From Breoghania sp. L-A4 (GTDB lineage Bacteria; Pseudomonadota; Alphaproteobacteria; Rhizobiales; Stappiaceae): a stretch of 64,000 nucleotides of DNA. The stretch lies in NCBI RefSeq assembly GCF_003432385.1, contig NZ_CP031841.1:3201579-3265578 (forward strand), read 5' to 3'. A program made the translations under genes and the position numbers. The stretch's first letter is position 1. Every line of letters starts with the position of its first letter. The notes under the pieces are model-generated. The model saw only the letters and a list, made by a program, of their open reading frames with translations, was not told the DNA's origin and searched no databases. Positions 40,418-58,768 of this stretch are shown here, piece by piece.

Positions 40418-40441
40418 AAGGCCGCCCAAGGGCGGCCTTCC
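40418..40441 (-). terminator. Hairpin downstream of rpoC
   Basis: GAAGGCCGCC and GGCGGCCTTC form a perfect 10-bp stem with a four-base loop, 56 bp past the rpoC stop. Only a weak U-tract follows (CTTCTGAC), so it may be an inefficient terminator or an RNA 3'-end stabiliser. It ends six bases before the ATG of the small acidic gene. Confidence 0.6.
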
Positions 40442-40496
40442 GGATCATCTGTATGGTGCATGTGCCCGGCGCGGACGCCGGGCGCCAGTCCGGCCG

Positions 40497-44699
<4,203 letters not shown>

Positions 44700-44806
44700 C
44701 GGCTCTCTCCTTCAATGCTCAGGGCGCGGGATCGCGAGGTGTTTCGCGCATCGCCGCCATCCCCGGCACGAAAACGGGTCTGGCGTCCAGTATCGGTCGC
44801 GGCGGA

Positions 44807-48945
<4,139 letters not shown>

Positions 48946-49009
48946 TGTCGCTCCTCGTATCGCCTAGGTGACGGCTATCCGGATCGTCGTCCTGGCGTTA
49001 AAATCGTGT

Positions 49010-49119
49010 CGGTTCACATGAACCGGACACCCGATTCAACACCCCGAAAATCGGGATAACCGTCCCTTTTGGGACGTTAGCCAGTCCCTTGCGGGACAAA
49101 TGTCTGTCCCATTTGGGAC
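49010..49119 (-). repeat. Five-palindrome array in the rplL-rpoB spacer, three with a 22-nt period
   Basis: Three 14-nt units of the form GTCCC-N4-GGGAC begin at 49062, 49084 and 49106, so they repeat every 22 nt with 8-nt spacers. The spacer sequences differ. On the rpoB transcript the loops read AAAU, GCAA (a GNRA tetraloop) and AAAA. Next comes CCCGA-TTT-TCGGG (49055-49043) and then CGGTTCA-TG-TGAACCG (49025-49010), both palindromic. All lie in the leader of rpoB. The function is unknown; a protein or RNA regulatory site is possible. Confidence 0.75.
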
Positions 49120-49274
49120 GTATGCCCCGGAGCCGGGAGAACCCGCCGGGGCCTTCTTCAAGCAGCGTTGCGCGCCTTGCGGCGCCGAGCCTGCTTCCCA
49201 CTCGACTGCGCGACCAACCCGAACCGCTCACAAGACCGCCGCGTCTGTGTCAGCCGGCGCACAGAATGGTCGCA

Positions 49275-49298
49275 CGGCCCCGGGCGAACCCGGGGCCG
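49275..49298 (-). terminator. Strong UUCG-loop hairpin after rplL
   Basis: A perfect 10-bp stem CGGCCCCGGG/CCCGGGGCCG encloses four bases that read UUCG on the rplL transcript, an exceptionally stable tetraloop. It lies 17 bp past the rplL stop. No U-tract follows, so it may act as an attenuator, processing site or 3'-end stabiliser between rplL and rpoB rather than a full terminator, as known at this place in E. coli. Confidence 0.65.
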
Positions 49299-49315
49299 CA
49301 CATCGGCAAAGCCGA

Positions 49316-49687
49316 TTACTTCAGTTCGACGGATGCGCCTGCACCCTCGAGCTTCGCCTTCAGGTCGGCGGCTTCGTCCTTGGACACGCCTTCCTTGACA
49401 GCCTTCGGCGCGCCTTCGACGAGGTCCTTGGCTTCCTTCAGGCCGAGACCCGTGATAGCGCGGACTTCCTTGATGACGTTGATCTTCTTGTCGCCAGCGG
49501 CGGTGAGGATCACGTCAAACTCGGTCTGCTCTTCGACGGCTGCCGCGGCAACGCCGGCGACGGCTGCTGCTGCGACGGGAGCGGCGGCGGAAACGCCCCA
49601 CTTCTCTTCCAGCATCTTGGACAGATCAGCCGCTTCCATGACGGTCAGGGCGGAGAGATCTTCGACGATTTTATTCAGATCGGCCAT
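49316..49687 (-). CDS. rplL: 50S ribosomal protein L7/L12
   Basis: Stalk protein that recruits translation factors. The 123 residues comprise an N-terminal dimerisation part, an Ala-rich hinge ([19 protein letters not shown], about 34-52) and the C-terminal domain with [21 protein letters not shown]. It follows rplJ by 50 bp. Confidence 0.98.
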   Translation of the reverse strand: MADLNKIVEDLSALTVMEAADLSKMLEEKWGVSAAAPVAAAAVAGVAAAAVEEQTEFDVILTAAGDKKINVIKEVRAITGLGLKEAKDLVEGAPKAVKEGVSKDEAADLKAKLEGAGASVELK

Positions 49688-49737
49688 TTTCGTACCTTTG
49701 TATTCGAACCGTTGTTTTCAAAGTGGTCGTAGACGCC

Positions 49738-50256
49738 TTACGCGGCTTCGTCCTTCTTGGCGTACGCGCCGAAGACGCGGGCAAGCTGCCCGGCCGGAGC
49801 GTTGACAACCTGTGCGATGCGGGTCGCCGGCGTGCTGATCATGCCGACCAGCTTGCCACGCAGCTCGTCGAGCGACGGCAGCGCGGCGAGCGCCTTGACA
49901 CCCTCCACATCGAGGTTGGTGGAACCGAGCGCACCGCCGAGTACAACGAGCTTCTCGTTGGTCTTGGCGAAATCCGACACTGCCTTGGGAGCCGCGACCG
50001 GGTCGTCTGAATAGACGAGGACGGTCGGACCCGTGAACAGATCGGAGATATGCTCGATATCCGTGCCTTGAAGGGCAAGCTTGGCAAGACGGTTCTTCGC
50101 GACCTTTACAGAACCACCGGCTTCCGAAACCTTGGCGCGAAGCGCCGTCATCTCAGACACCGAGAGGCCCGTGTAGTGGGCAACGACGACAACGCCGGTG
50201 TTCGCGAACACCTCGTTGAGCGACGTCACAAGCTCACGCTTTTCCGCTCTTTCCAC
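49738..50256 (-). CDS. rplJ: 50S ribosomal protein L10, GTG start
   Basis: Base of the L7/L12 stalk and, in E. coli, autogenous repressor of its operon. The 172-residue protein begins at GTG (50256-50254) after a GGAGAAGG ribosome-binding site. [18 protein letters not shown] and [15 protein letters not shown] are family signatures. A structured leader precedes it. Confidence 0.97.
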   Translation of the reverse strand: MERAEKRELVTSLNEVFANTGVVVVAHYTGLSVSEMTALRAKVSEAGGSVKVAKNRLAKLALQGTDIEHISDLFTGPTVLVYSDDPVAAPKAVSDFAKTNEKLVVLGGALGSTNLDVEGVKALAALPSLDELRGKLVGMISTPATRIAQVVNAPAGQLARVFGAYAKKDEAA

Positions 50257-50515
50257 TTACCTTCTCCAATTGACGGCAAAACGCCCGAAAACGTTCGGCC
50301 GCCGGTTTGCTTTGCCGCACTCGACAAGGCGGGTTTCCCCTCCCCATCGGGAGCGACGCTCGGGGTTCCTGTCCCCCTTACGCACGCGAGCAGCGCGGCA
50401 AGGCGTAACGGTTCGAACCGCAGTCTCCGCTTGCGCGGAGAACTTGGCTCCACCCGTCTATGCAGGCCCATGTGGCTTAAATCAGGCACGAGGCCCAACA
50501 CCTGCAGTCTCGGAC
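50257..50515 (-). promoter_or_regulatory. L10 leader, autoregulatory element upstream of rplJ
   Basis: The minus strand carries GAGACTGCAGGTG (50512-50500) and, about 20-40 nt later, CCTGCATAGACGGGTGG, which pairs with it through CTGCAGG/CCTGCA. This is the expected L10-leader layout, in which L10(L12) binds the leader and blocks translation. The rplA-proximal part holds another perfect hairpin, GGCCGGC-N4-GCCGGCC (50555-50572). The remaining leader shows several smaller inverted repeats. The exact boundaries are uncertain. Confidence 0.7.
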
Positions 50516-50592
50516 AGGACCGACCGGAGGGATTGCTCCCAACGATCGGTTCTCGGCCGGCTCGCGCCGGCCAAAAACTTGTTCTCTTGCGC

Positions 50593-51291
50593 CTAGGCGC
50601 CGAGGACGGTCGACGGGTCGATCTTGACGCCCGGGCCCATCGTCGAGGTGACGGCGACGCGCTGCAGATAAACGCCCTTCGCGCCGGTCGGCTTGGCCTT
50701 CATCACGGCGTCGGTAAACGCCTTGATGTTCTCAAGCAGCTTGCCCTCTTCGAACGAAGCCTTGCCGACGCCGGCGTGCACGATGCCCGCCTTCTCGACG
50801 CGGAACTGCACGGCACCGCCCTTGGCGTCGCTGACAGCACCGGCGACATCCGGAGTCACGGTGCCGACCTTCGGGTTCGGCATCATGCCGCGCGGGCCGA
50901 GCACCTTGCCGAGACGGCCGACGAGCGGCATCATGTCCGGCGTCGCGATGCAGCGATCAAAATCGATCGTGCCGCCCTGAACGAGCTCGACGAGATCTTC
51001 CGCGCCGACGATGTCCGCGCCGGCGGCCTTGGCCTCATCAGCCTTGTCGCCACGGGCGAACACCGCCACGCGCACCGACTTGCCGGTGCCGTTGGGCAGC
51101 ATGCACACGCCACGGACCATCTGGTCGGCGTGACGCGGGTCGACACCCAGGTTCAGGGCGATCTCGACGGTCTCGTCGAACTTCGCGGTCGCACGCGACT
51201 TGATCAGGCTGATCGCCTCATCCAGCGCGTAGAGCTTGTTGCGGTCGATGTCCTCGCGCGCGGCGCGGGCGCGCTTGCCAATCTTTGCCAT
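50593..51291 (-). CDS. rplA: 50S ribosomal protein L1
   Basis: Forms the L1 stalk near the E site; in E. coli it represses the L11 operon. The 232-residue chain begins [20 protein letters not shown] and has [20 protein letters not shown] (20 residues). An in-frame upstream start at 51306 was rejected. It follows rplK by 4 bp. Confidence 0.98.
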   Translation of the reverse strand: MAKIGKRARAAREDIDRNKLYALDEAISLIKSRATAKFDETVEIALNLGVDPRHADQMVRGVCMLPNGTGKSVRVAVFARGDKADEAKAAGADIVGAEDLVELVQGGTIDFDRCIATPDMMPLVGRLGKVLGPRGMMPNPKVGTVTPDVAGAVSDAKGGAVQFRVEKAGIVHAGVGKASFEEGKLLENIKAFTDAVMKAKPTGAKGVYLQRVAVTSTMGPGVKIDPSTVLGA

Positions 51292-51295
51292 GGTT

Positions 51296-51724
51296 CTACT
51301 CCGCAACCTCGACGCCCATAGACCGGGCAGAACCCTCGACCATCAGCATCGCTGCGTCGATGTCGTTGGCGTTCAAGTCCTTCATCTTCGCTTCCGCGAT
51401 TTCGCGCACCTGAGCGCGCGTGACCGAACCAACCGTGCCGCGACCGGCGGTCGCTGCGCCCTTCTCGATCTTGGCGGCCTTCTTCAAGAAGAAGCTGACC
51501 GGCGGGGTCTTGATCTCGAAGGTGAACGACTTGTCCGTAAAGAACGTGATCACCGTCGGGCACGGAGCGCCCTTTTCCAGATCCTGCGTCTGCGCGTTGA
51601 ATGCCTTGCAGAATTCCATGATGTTCAGACCGCGCTGACCGAGCGCGGGACCGATCGGCGGGGACGGCGTGGCCGAACCCGCAGGGACCTGAAGCTTCAG
51701 GTAGCCCTCAATTTTCTTCGCCAT
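51296..51724 (-). CDS. rplK: 50S ribosomal protein L11
   Basis: Part of the GTPase-associated centre and the target region of thiopeptides. The 142-residue protein has [20 protein letters not shown] and the C-terminal [20 protein letters not shown] 205-bp gap, with no gene seen, separates it from nusG and may contain a promoter. Confidence 0.98.
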   Translation of the reverse strand: MAKKIEGYLKLQVPAGSATPSPPIGPALGQRGLNIMEFCKAFNAQTQDLEKGAPCPTVITFFTDKSFTFEIKTPPVSFFLKKAAKIEKGAATAGRGTVGSVTRAQVREIAEAKMKDLNANDIDAAMLMVEGSARSMGVEVAE

Positions 51725-51929
51725 GTGGCTCTCCTAGTTCAATCTGCCGGACAGTCCGACGCCAGAGAGTTGGTGGTCTGGCCCCACGTGCCGGCGAAAG
51801 CACGCAAGATACCTCCCACCCGGCCTCCGCCCCGCCTCATGCGGATCCGGACACCGTCGAAAGGCGGACCGGGACACGCCCGGACAGCCATTCTCTACGC
51901 CACCCCTCGCGAGGCGAGCGGTCGAAAAC

Positions 51930-52460
51930 TCAGAGTTTCTCGACTTGCGCGTATTCCAGTTCGACCGGCGTCGCACGGCCGAAGATGGACACCGCCACCT
52001 TGACCCGGGCACGCTCTTCGTCGACTTCCTCGACAAGGCCGTTGAACGAGGCGAACGGGCCGTCCGCGACCCGTACCTGCTCGCCAACCTCGAAGGAAAT
52101 GGACGGCTTCGGCCGTTCGACACCTTCCTGGACCTGATGCAGAATGCGCAGCGCCTCGGCTTCCGAGATCGGGATCGGCTTGTTGTCCGAGCCCAGGAAG
52201 CCCGTCACCTTGGGCGTGTTCTTGATCAGATGGTAGGCTTCGTCGGTCATCTGCATCTTCACCAGCACGTAGCCGGGGAAGAACTTGCGCTCAGCGTCGA
52301 CCTTGCGGCCGCGGCGCACCTCGACCACCTTCTCGGTCGGCACGAGGATTTCTTCAAAAAGATCTTCCAATCCGGTCTGAGCCGCCTTCTCCCGAATGGA
52401 GTCGGCAACCTTCTTTTCGAAATTGGAATAGGCGTGGACGATATACCAGCGCTTGGTCAT
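51930..52460 (-). CDS. nusG: Transcription termination/antitermination protein NusG
   Basis: Couples RNA polymerase to Rho and the ribosome. The 176-residue protein has the NGN domain (RWYIVHAYSNFEKKVADSI; FFPGYVLVKMQM) and a C-terminal KOW domain (FEVGEQVRVADGPFASFNG). It follows secE by 38 bp. Confidence 0.98.
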   Translation of the reverse strand: MTKRWYIVHAYSNFEKKVADSIREKAAQTGLEDLFEEILVPTEKVVEVRRGRKVDAERKFFPGYVLVKMQMTDEAYHLIKNTPKVTGFLGSDNKPIPISEAEALRILHQVQEGVERPKPSISFEVGEQVRVADGPFASFNGLVEEVDEERARVKVAVSIFGRATPVELEYAQVEKL

Positions 52461-52498
52461 GTGACCTCAGGTTCGCTTCTTCAGGCAGGGAAAGGCTT

Positions 52499-52696
52499 TT
52501 ACGCGCCAAAGCCCAGCAACAGGCTCACTCCCCAGCTCAGAAGCTGGTCAGCGAGGAGAAAAAAGATCGACGCGAGAAAAACCATCACAAACACCATGAC
52601 GGTGGTGATTCCGGTTTCCCGACGAGAGGGCCAAGTGACCTTGGAAACCTCCGCACGCGCCTGCTGGAGAAATGTAAATGGATTGGTTTTTGCCAT
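52499..52696 (-). CDS. secE: Preprotein translocase subunit SecE
   Basis: Clamps SecY together in the membrane. The 65-residue single-helix form is typical of alphaproteobacteria: the amphipathic FLQQARAEVSKVTWPSRRE is followed by one transmembrane segment. It is separated from tRNA-Trp by about 106 bp. Confidence 0.97.
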   Translation of the reverse strand: MAKTNPFTFLQQARAEVSKVTWPSRRETGITTVMVFVMVFLASIFFLLADQLLSWGVSLLLGFGA

Positions 52697-52802
52697 TTCC
52701 GCTTTCGGCCTGCTTACGACGCGTAGGCGCGCGAAATCATTCGCGCGCCCCGCTCGGTACGTCCCTACTTATAGCCGTCGAACCGATTCCACAAGAGAGA
52801 AG

Positions 52803-52878
52803 TGGCAGGGGCGGAGAGACTCGAACTCACGACCTACGGTTTTGGAGACCGTTGCTCTACCAACTGAGCTACACCCCT
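52803..52878 (-). tRNA. tRNA-Trp (anticodon CCA)
   Basis: A 76-nt cloverleaf including encoded 3' CCA. The acceptor stem is AGGGGTG/CGCCCCT, the anticodon loop CTCCAAA carries CCA and the T-loop reads GTTCGAGTC. It lies between secE and tuf, the usual alphaproteobacterial position. Confidence 0.97.
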
Positions 52879-52982
52879 AGAGCGCGCCGGACATATATGG
52901 CGCGCCTGAACTCTCTTGCCAACCGCGATCTGACGGCGGCGTATGAAGCGGCGGCGATTGCGGCCGCCGCTTCGGTATTTCG

Positions 52983-54173
<1,191 letters not shown>

Positions 54174-54339
54174 CGGCGTCGCTCTCTAAATCCAGTCCGC
54201 GGTTCAAATTCCAGCTTCGATCATTGAAAGACACCCGGACGGAAATCCCAGCCGCTCTCATATATACCGATCGGAATTCTCAGGCGAAGCGATGCGGTGA
54301 ACAGTCAGGCGATCTCGAATTCCGGGCGGGCACAACGAC

Positions 54340-54413
54340 TGGAGCGGGTGAAGGGAATCGAACCCTCGTATTCAGCTTGGAAGGCTGCTGCTCTACCATT
54401 GAGCTACACCCGC
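54340..54413 (-). tRNA. tRNA-Gly (anticodon TCC)
   Basis: A 74-nt cloverleaf with encoded CCA. The acceptor stem is GCGGGTG/CACCCGC, the anticodon loop CTTCCAA has TCC and the T-loop is GTTCGATTC. It lies 167 bp before tuf and 18 bp after tRNA-Tyr. Confidence 0.97.
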
Positions 54414-54431
54414 GCTCAGACATTGAAGCGA

Positions 54432-54516
54432 TGGTGGAGGAGGTTGGATTCGAACCAACGTAGGCATAGCCAACGGATTTACAGTCCGTCCCCTTTAGCC
54501 ACTCGGGCACTCCTCC
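54432..54516 (-). tRNA. tRNA-Tyr (anticodon GTA)
   Basis: An 85-nt class II tRNA with a long variable arm and encoded CCA. The acceptor stem is GGAGGAG/CTCCTCC and the anticodon loop CTGTAAA has GTA. It is the first gene after the predicted promoter at 54598-54626. Confidence 0.97.
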
Positions 54517-54597
54517 GTCATCGCATCCCTGGGCCGAAGCATTCAGGATCGCTTAACAGAAACACCCCGCCGCCTGGCGGTGAATCCCGTGGCGCGT

Positions 54598-54626
54598 GTT
54601 ATGGCGATGTCGCTTTGCAGTGTCAA
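54598..54626 (-). promoter_or_regulatory. Predicted sigma-70 promoter for the tRNA-Tyr/tRNA-Gly/tuf operon
   Basis: On the minus strand a perfect TTGACA (54626-54621) and CATAAC (54603-54598) are separated by 17 bases. Transcription would start near 54590, about 74 nt before tRNA-Tyr. It is the best promoter match in the region. Confidence 0.7.
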
Positions 54627-54849
54627 CGGGCGAAATGGGAAGTTCCGAAATTCATTTGTGAAAACGCCTACGGGCCTCCGGACGCCCCCGGCGGGACCCG
54701 GCGACATGGCGTGCGGATGCGGGGCAAGACGCGGGCGATCCTCGCAAATCACGGGTCCGCGGCCACAGCCCCGCCCGGTCATCCACAGGCGCGCGTCAAG
54801 GCCACGGCCTCCAGGTGCGCCGCAACGCCCCGCGGGCGCGCCGCGCCGC

Positions 54850-55569
54850 CTATGCGTACGCCACGGTCAGTCCGTTGCGGTCGTCCAGCGTGACCATTGC
54901 ATTGGTGACATTGTCCGGGAACGCCACCTCGTGGGCGCCGACCAGGCTCGCCAGGTCCAGCACTTCGCCCTGCTGGAACGTTCCGAAGGTGACGAAATAG
55001 CCGGGTCTCGGGGTGAACACGACGCGCATGTTGGGCTCCGCGCGCACCACGGCCGTGCCCAGTCCGCTCATGCCGATTCCCATCAGGGCTTCTCGCTCGG
55101 GAACCGTTCCGTCGGCCTCGATGATCAGGGCGCCGGGCGGCTGTCCGGTGGCCTGGTCCATGAACATGAAGGCCCCGTCCGCCCTGTGCAACCGGATCTG
55201 ATTAAGTTGCCGAAGCCCGGCTGGGACCGCCTCGCTCGCCTCCACTTTCACGCCGGTGAGCGGTTCGCTTGCGGAGGGCACCGAACTCCAGAAGAAACTG
55301 TAATCCGCCGACCAGGTGAACGTGTCGCTCACGCCCGGCGGCGTCGGCTTGACGAGCCACGCCAGGCTCATCACGTCCGGCTGGTTGACCTCGGGCAGCC
55401 GCTGGTAGATCACGAAACTGCCCTGCCGGGTGGAGTCATTGCGAAACGTCAGCGTGTAGGTCGCCGCCGGCGCGTCGCTCGGCGCGGCACTGCCGGGTCT
55501 CGCGTCCGCCGTCGCATCGGTCTTCGCCGTTGTTGCCCCGCCGGGCGTTGCATCGCTGTCCTGACCCAT
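54850..55569 (-). CDS. RhiA-like protein
   Basis: A 239-residue protein resembling RhiA of Rhizobium leguminosarum, a rhizosphere-expressed, quorum-regulated protein of unknown biochemical role. From memory of that family, the matching blocks are TYTLTFRNDSTRQGSFVIYQ, VMSLAWLVKP, GVSDTFTWSADYSFFWS, MGIGMSGLGTAVVRAEPN and PGYFVTFGTFQQGEVLDL. The N-terminus is a low-complexity Ala/Thr/Asp-rich stretch of about 40 residues without a signal peptide. ATG at 55569 has a very strong GGGAGGGA ribosome-binding site. It is divergent to rlmB. The homology should be confirmed by search. Confidence 0.55.
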   Translation of the reverse strand: MGQDSDATPGGATTAKTDATADARPGSAAPSDAPAATYTLTFRNDSTRQGSFVIYQRLPEVNQPDVMSLAWLVKPTPPGVSDTFTWSADYSFFWSSVPSASEPLTGVKVEASEAVPAGLRQLNQIRLHRADGAFMFMDQATGQPPGALIIEADGTVPEREALMGIGMSGLGTAVVRAEPNMRVVFTPRPGYFVTFGTFQQGEVLDLASLVGAHEVAFPDNVTNAMVTLDDRNGLTVAYA

Positions 55570-55751
55570 ACGTCCCTCCCCGTTCTGCAAATCCGAAACC
55601 CGCGATCTCAAGGCATGACGTTACGGTATTTTTGCTTACGCGTCATGCATCGGGACACTCCATGGCGTTCCGTCCCCGCGGGAACGCGCAAACGCGTGCG
55701 CCACGCGCACATCCGCTTGCGCCGCGCCCGGCCGCCGGATATGGCTTGCCC

Positions 55752-56561
55752 ATGACCCAGGACAACAAGCCGCGCGGCGCAAAGCCATACGACCGCAACA
55801 AGGGCCGCGGCCGCCCGCCGGCGCACCGCGCCAAACCCGGCACGCCGCCGGAAGGCCCGCTCTATCTCTATGGCCTGCACACGGTGGAGGCGGCGCTAGC
55901 CAATCCCGAGCGCAAGCGCATCAAGATGTATGTCACGCTCAACGCCCAGCGGCGGCTGGAGGAGCGCAATCTGACGATCGACGTGCCGGTCGAGGTGATG
56001 GAGCCGCGCGCCATCGCCCGCATGGTGCCCGATGACGCCGTGCACCAGGGCGTGATCCTGGAAGTCGAGGCCCTGCCCGTCTATGGCCTGGAGCACCTGC
56101 GCGACGCGAAACTCGTCCTCGCGCTCGACCAGCTCACCGATCCGCACAATGTCGGCGCCATCCTGCGCTCCGCCGTGGCGCTGGGCGTCGATGCGGTGGT
56201 CAGCACCTTGCGCCATTCACCGGAGGAAAGCGCCGTGCTGGCCAAATCGGCCTCCGGTGCGCTCGACATGATCCGCTTCATGCGGGTGCAGAACATGGCC
56301 CGCTTCATCGAGGAGGCCGGCGAGGCCGGCTTCCAGCGCATCGCGCTCGACAGCGAAGGCCCGGCGACGCTCGAGGACACCGAGTTCGGCGACAAGGTGA
56401 TTCTGGTGCTGGGCTCCGAGGGCAAGGGCGTGCGCCAAGGCGTGCGCGGCGGTTGCGACACGCTGGCCCGGCTCGACATGCCGGGAAAAATCCACTCGCT
56501 CAACGTCTCCAACGCCGCGGTGCTGGCGCTCTACATCGCGCGGCAGAAGCTGGGACTGTAA
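55752..56561 (+). CDS. rlmB: TrmH/SpoU-family rRNA 2'-O-methyltransferase, RlmB type
   Basis: Methylates ribose 2'-OH of rRNA. The 269-residue protein has a basic, disordered N-terminus (KPRGAKPYDRNKGRGRPP), the RlmB substrate-binding domain beginning LYLYGLHTVEAAL, and a SPOUT fold with DQLTDPHNVGAILRSAVALG, LVLGSEGKGVR and the knot motif SLNVSNAAVLALY. ATG at 55752 is preferred; longer in-frame starts lack family residues. Confidence 0.9.
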   Translation: MTQDNKPRGAKPYDRNKGRGRPPAHRAKPGTPPEGPLYLYGLHTVEAALANPERKRIKMYVTLNAQRRLEERNLTIDVPVEVMEPRAIARMVPDDAVHQGVILEVEALPVYGLEHLRDAKLVLALDQLTDPHNVGAILRSAVALGVDAVVSTLRHSPEESAVLAKSASGALDMIRFMRVQNMARFIEEAGEAGFQRIALDSEGPATLEDTEFGDKVILVLGSEGKGVRQGVRGGCDTLARLDMPGKIHSLNVSNAAVLALYIARQKLGL

Positions 56562-56586
56562 GCGCGATAACCGCGAACCCGGAGCG

Positions 56587-57024
56587 TTATTGAGCCATCT
56601 GGGCTTCCCGCGCCCACTGCGCCTGCGCATCCGGCGCGGGTTTCGAGGTGTTTTCGGGATTCTCGAAATCAACCACCACAGGGTTGGGCGTGTGGTCGCG
56701 ATGCATGCCTCTGGCCGCGGTTACACCAACCAGCAGCGGACCCCCACCAAGGAGCGTCCCGGCTATCTGGGCCTGTCCCAGCGGTGAGGTCCAGGTTCTC
56801 ACCTCAACGACCTGCGGCTCATAGCCATCCTTGGTCATGGTGACGGAGAAATCGATCTTGCGCCCCATATCGAGCGAACACGGCGTCGTGCAGGACAACC
56901 CTTCTGATGTCGTCGCCGAGGCCCCGCTCGGATTGCTTTCAAACGAGACTTTCTCCTCAGCCTGACGCGCGACCGAGCACGCTCCCAGGGAAAGACCGAT
57001 CAGAATGACACCCGCAATACGCAT
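56587..57024 (-). CDS. Lipoprotein with PEGA-like domain
   Basis: A 145-residue protein with a lipobox LSLGAC (cysteine about residue 16), so it is an outer- or inner-membrane lipoprotein. FESNPSGASATTSEGLSC-TTPCSL and FSVTMTKDGYEPQVVEV match the PEGA carbohydrate-binding-like fold. A Gly-rich segment (AGTLLGGGPLLVGVTAARG) follows. The function is unknown. It is convergent with rlmB. Confidence 0.75.
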   Translation of the reverse strand: MRIAGVILIGLSLGACSVARQAEEKVSFESNPSGASATTSEGLSCTTPCSLDMGRKIDFSVTMTKDGYEPQVVEVRTWTSPLGQAQIAGTLLGGGPLLVGVTAARGMHRDHTPNPVVVDFENPENTSKPAPDAQAQWAREAQMAQ

Positions 57025-57114
57025 GAAGCCCCCACGCTTGATTCCTTATTCGCATGAGTAACAAGCATGGGGTGTGGCAAATGAACAGGCCTTTCCCGGA
57101 AAAGCACCCTTGGC

Positions 57115-57621
57115 CTACCGGCACATCCGGTACCGCCCCGAGTACGCCAGATAATATCCCGTGCGCGGGTTGAAGCTGCGGTATTTGGCGCGGCAGTAGT
57201 CATACCATGCCGGCGTCCAGGGCCGCGGCCGGCCATAATGATGGCGGACACGGTACGGCCGGTAGCGCGGCACATATTCCCGCGCATAGTAATAGCCGAA
57301 GGGATAGGCGTAGCTCGCATAGGGCACACCGATGTAGACGCCGATGTGCGGTCCCGTGCGCCGGTAATATCCGCGGTGATGTCTGTGATGCCGGTGGTGC
57401 CGCCGGCTGGTGAAAAAGCCGCGCCGCCGGTCATGCCGGTAGCCGATCTTTTCAACCGGGCCGGCAGTGTCTCCCACGGCCGACGCCAGCGCGCGCGGCG
57501 CAGCCGCCATCCCGGCCCGCGCCGGCTCCGCGCCGAGAACCATCACACCGGCCACGGACACGGCCAGCACCGCGCCGCCAAGGGCCCTGCCCACCATGCC
57601 GCACATTGTCTGGATACGCAT
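57115..57621 (-). CDS. BA14K-family secreted protein
   Basis: A 168-residue protein with a Sec signal (VGRALGGAVLAVSVAGVMVLG, cleavage after ARA), a His/Arg/Tyr-rich middle (RRHHRHHRHHRGYYRR) and a C-terminal BA14K motif WYDYCRAKYRSFNPRTGYYL ending YRMCR. The family was first described as a Brucella 14-kDa immunoreactive antigen and is widespread in Rhizobiales. ATG at 57621 has a GGAGG ribosome-binding site. Confidence 0.85.
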   Translation of the reverse strand: MRIQTMCGMVGRALGGAVLAVSVAGVMVLGAEPARAGMAAAPRALASAVGDTAGPVEKIGYRHDRRRGFFTSRRHHRHHRHHRGYYRRTGPHIGVYIGVPYASYAYPFGYYYAREYVPRYRPYRVRHHYGRPRPWTPAWYDYCRAKYRSFNPRTGYYLAYSGRYRMCR

Positions 57622-57960
57622 GACGCAACCTCCACTGTCATCCGCGCCGTTCGCCGAAACAGCCGAACGCCGGCGCGCAAAGCCCCCCTTTGCCTGCATC
57701 GTCGCAAGCTGACGCAGGGAAATCCAGACGTTTGTGAATTCGGGTGCCGGCCATATCCTCAAGCGATCCTTGAGCGGACGCGCAAAGCCCGCCAGGCGCC
57801 GGCTCAATCACGCACCGGAACGGCCCGCCAGAGGGGACAATCGGGCACCCTCGCCGCGAAAAACCGTATGCCTCCCAAGCGGCTGTGAAAATCGTCAACC
57901 GGCGCGCAAACACGGGTAGGCACCCCGCCCCCGGTTGTGCTATTGCACCCGCCATTGCGG
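57622..57960. other. Intergenic region with no recognised gene
   Basis: About 340 bp before tRNA-Thr. Several short open frames run through it but lack ribosome-binding sites and family features. No clear promoter was picked; an AT-rich -10-like box was not found next to the tRNA. Confidence 0.4.
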
Positions 57961-58035
<75 letters not shown>

Positions 58036-58297
58036 ATTTCCTAAAATCCTTCTGCACGTCAATCCAATTCCAGCATACATCGCTCGCGCCATGTCTGAAG
58101 CCCAACGTACGCTCAGTGCGGGACGCAGCGAACCCAAGCAAAACGTGCGGCAACCCGCAAAAGCATTGCCACCCCTTTGCTCCTTGCCTGAGCAGCGGAG
58201 AGGCCCCCTACGTTTGCAATAAGACGATCTGCAAAATTACTGATAGATTGACTGGGGATCGAATTCCTTGATCTGACGCGAGGGGTGGAGTGACTTT

Positions 58298-58768
58298 ATG
58301 GGATGGGACGTTCTCGCAATCGTTTTGGGGGCCGTAGCCAGCTTGCTCGGCGGCGGCGTTCTATGCAGCAACTATATTCAGAAATTCATCACACGCGTCT
58401 TAAACCATCCTCGAAAGGTGACAGAGTCTTACGCAACAAAACTATCCTCTCTCACCAAACAGCTCGACGCATCGTCGAAGCAAATTGACAGAGTTCTTTT
58501 CGAAATCGCCACAGTGGCAGAAAACAGACAACAAACCGTCGAGAAGCTGGAAACCGAACTCAAAGTGCTGGAAGATCAGGAGCAGCACATGAAATTCCGT
58601 ATAGAGGCACTCGAAAACACGCCGCTAGAAGCCGCGGCGCATTTTGCCGCCCTCATCGCCGACGGTGAGAAGCGCAGCAAGAAGCGCGATTATGTTCTGT
58701 TCGGCGCCGGCGTCCTCGCATCAACGCTCGTAAGTCTTATTAGTCTCATTATTGAATATTTTTCGTAG
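58298..58768 (+). CDS. Two-helix membrane protein with central coiled coil, unknown
   Basis: A 156-residue protein. An N-terminal helix (VLAIVLGAVASLLGGGVL, 5-22) is followed by a long coiled coil (about 45-115, KLETELKVLEDQEQHMKF), a basic stretch EKRSKKRD and a second helix (YVLFGAGVLASTLVSLISLI). The layout is reminiscent of membrane-anchored coiled-coil proteins in islands. Codon use and base composition are visibly AT-richer than in its neighbours. A GGAG site precedes the ATG. I recognise no family. It lies 262 bp downstream of tRNA-Thr. Confidence 0.7.
   Translation: MGWDVLAIVLGAVASLLGGGVLCSNYIQKFITRVLNHPRKVTESYATKLSSLTKQLDASSKQIDRVLFEIATVAENRQQTVEKLETELKVLEDQEQHMKFRIEALENTPLEAAAHFAALIADGEKRSKKRDYVLFGAGVLASTLVSLISLIIEYFS

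Noticed and set aside
49062-49119. The GTCCC-N4-GGGAC repeats as a mini CRISPR array.
   Set aside because: The units are 14-nt palindromes with 8-nt spacers, far below CRISPR sizes, and no cas genes are present.
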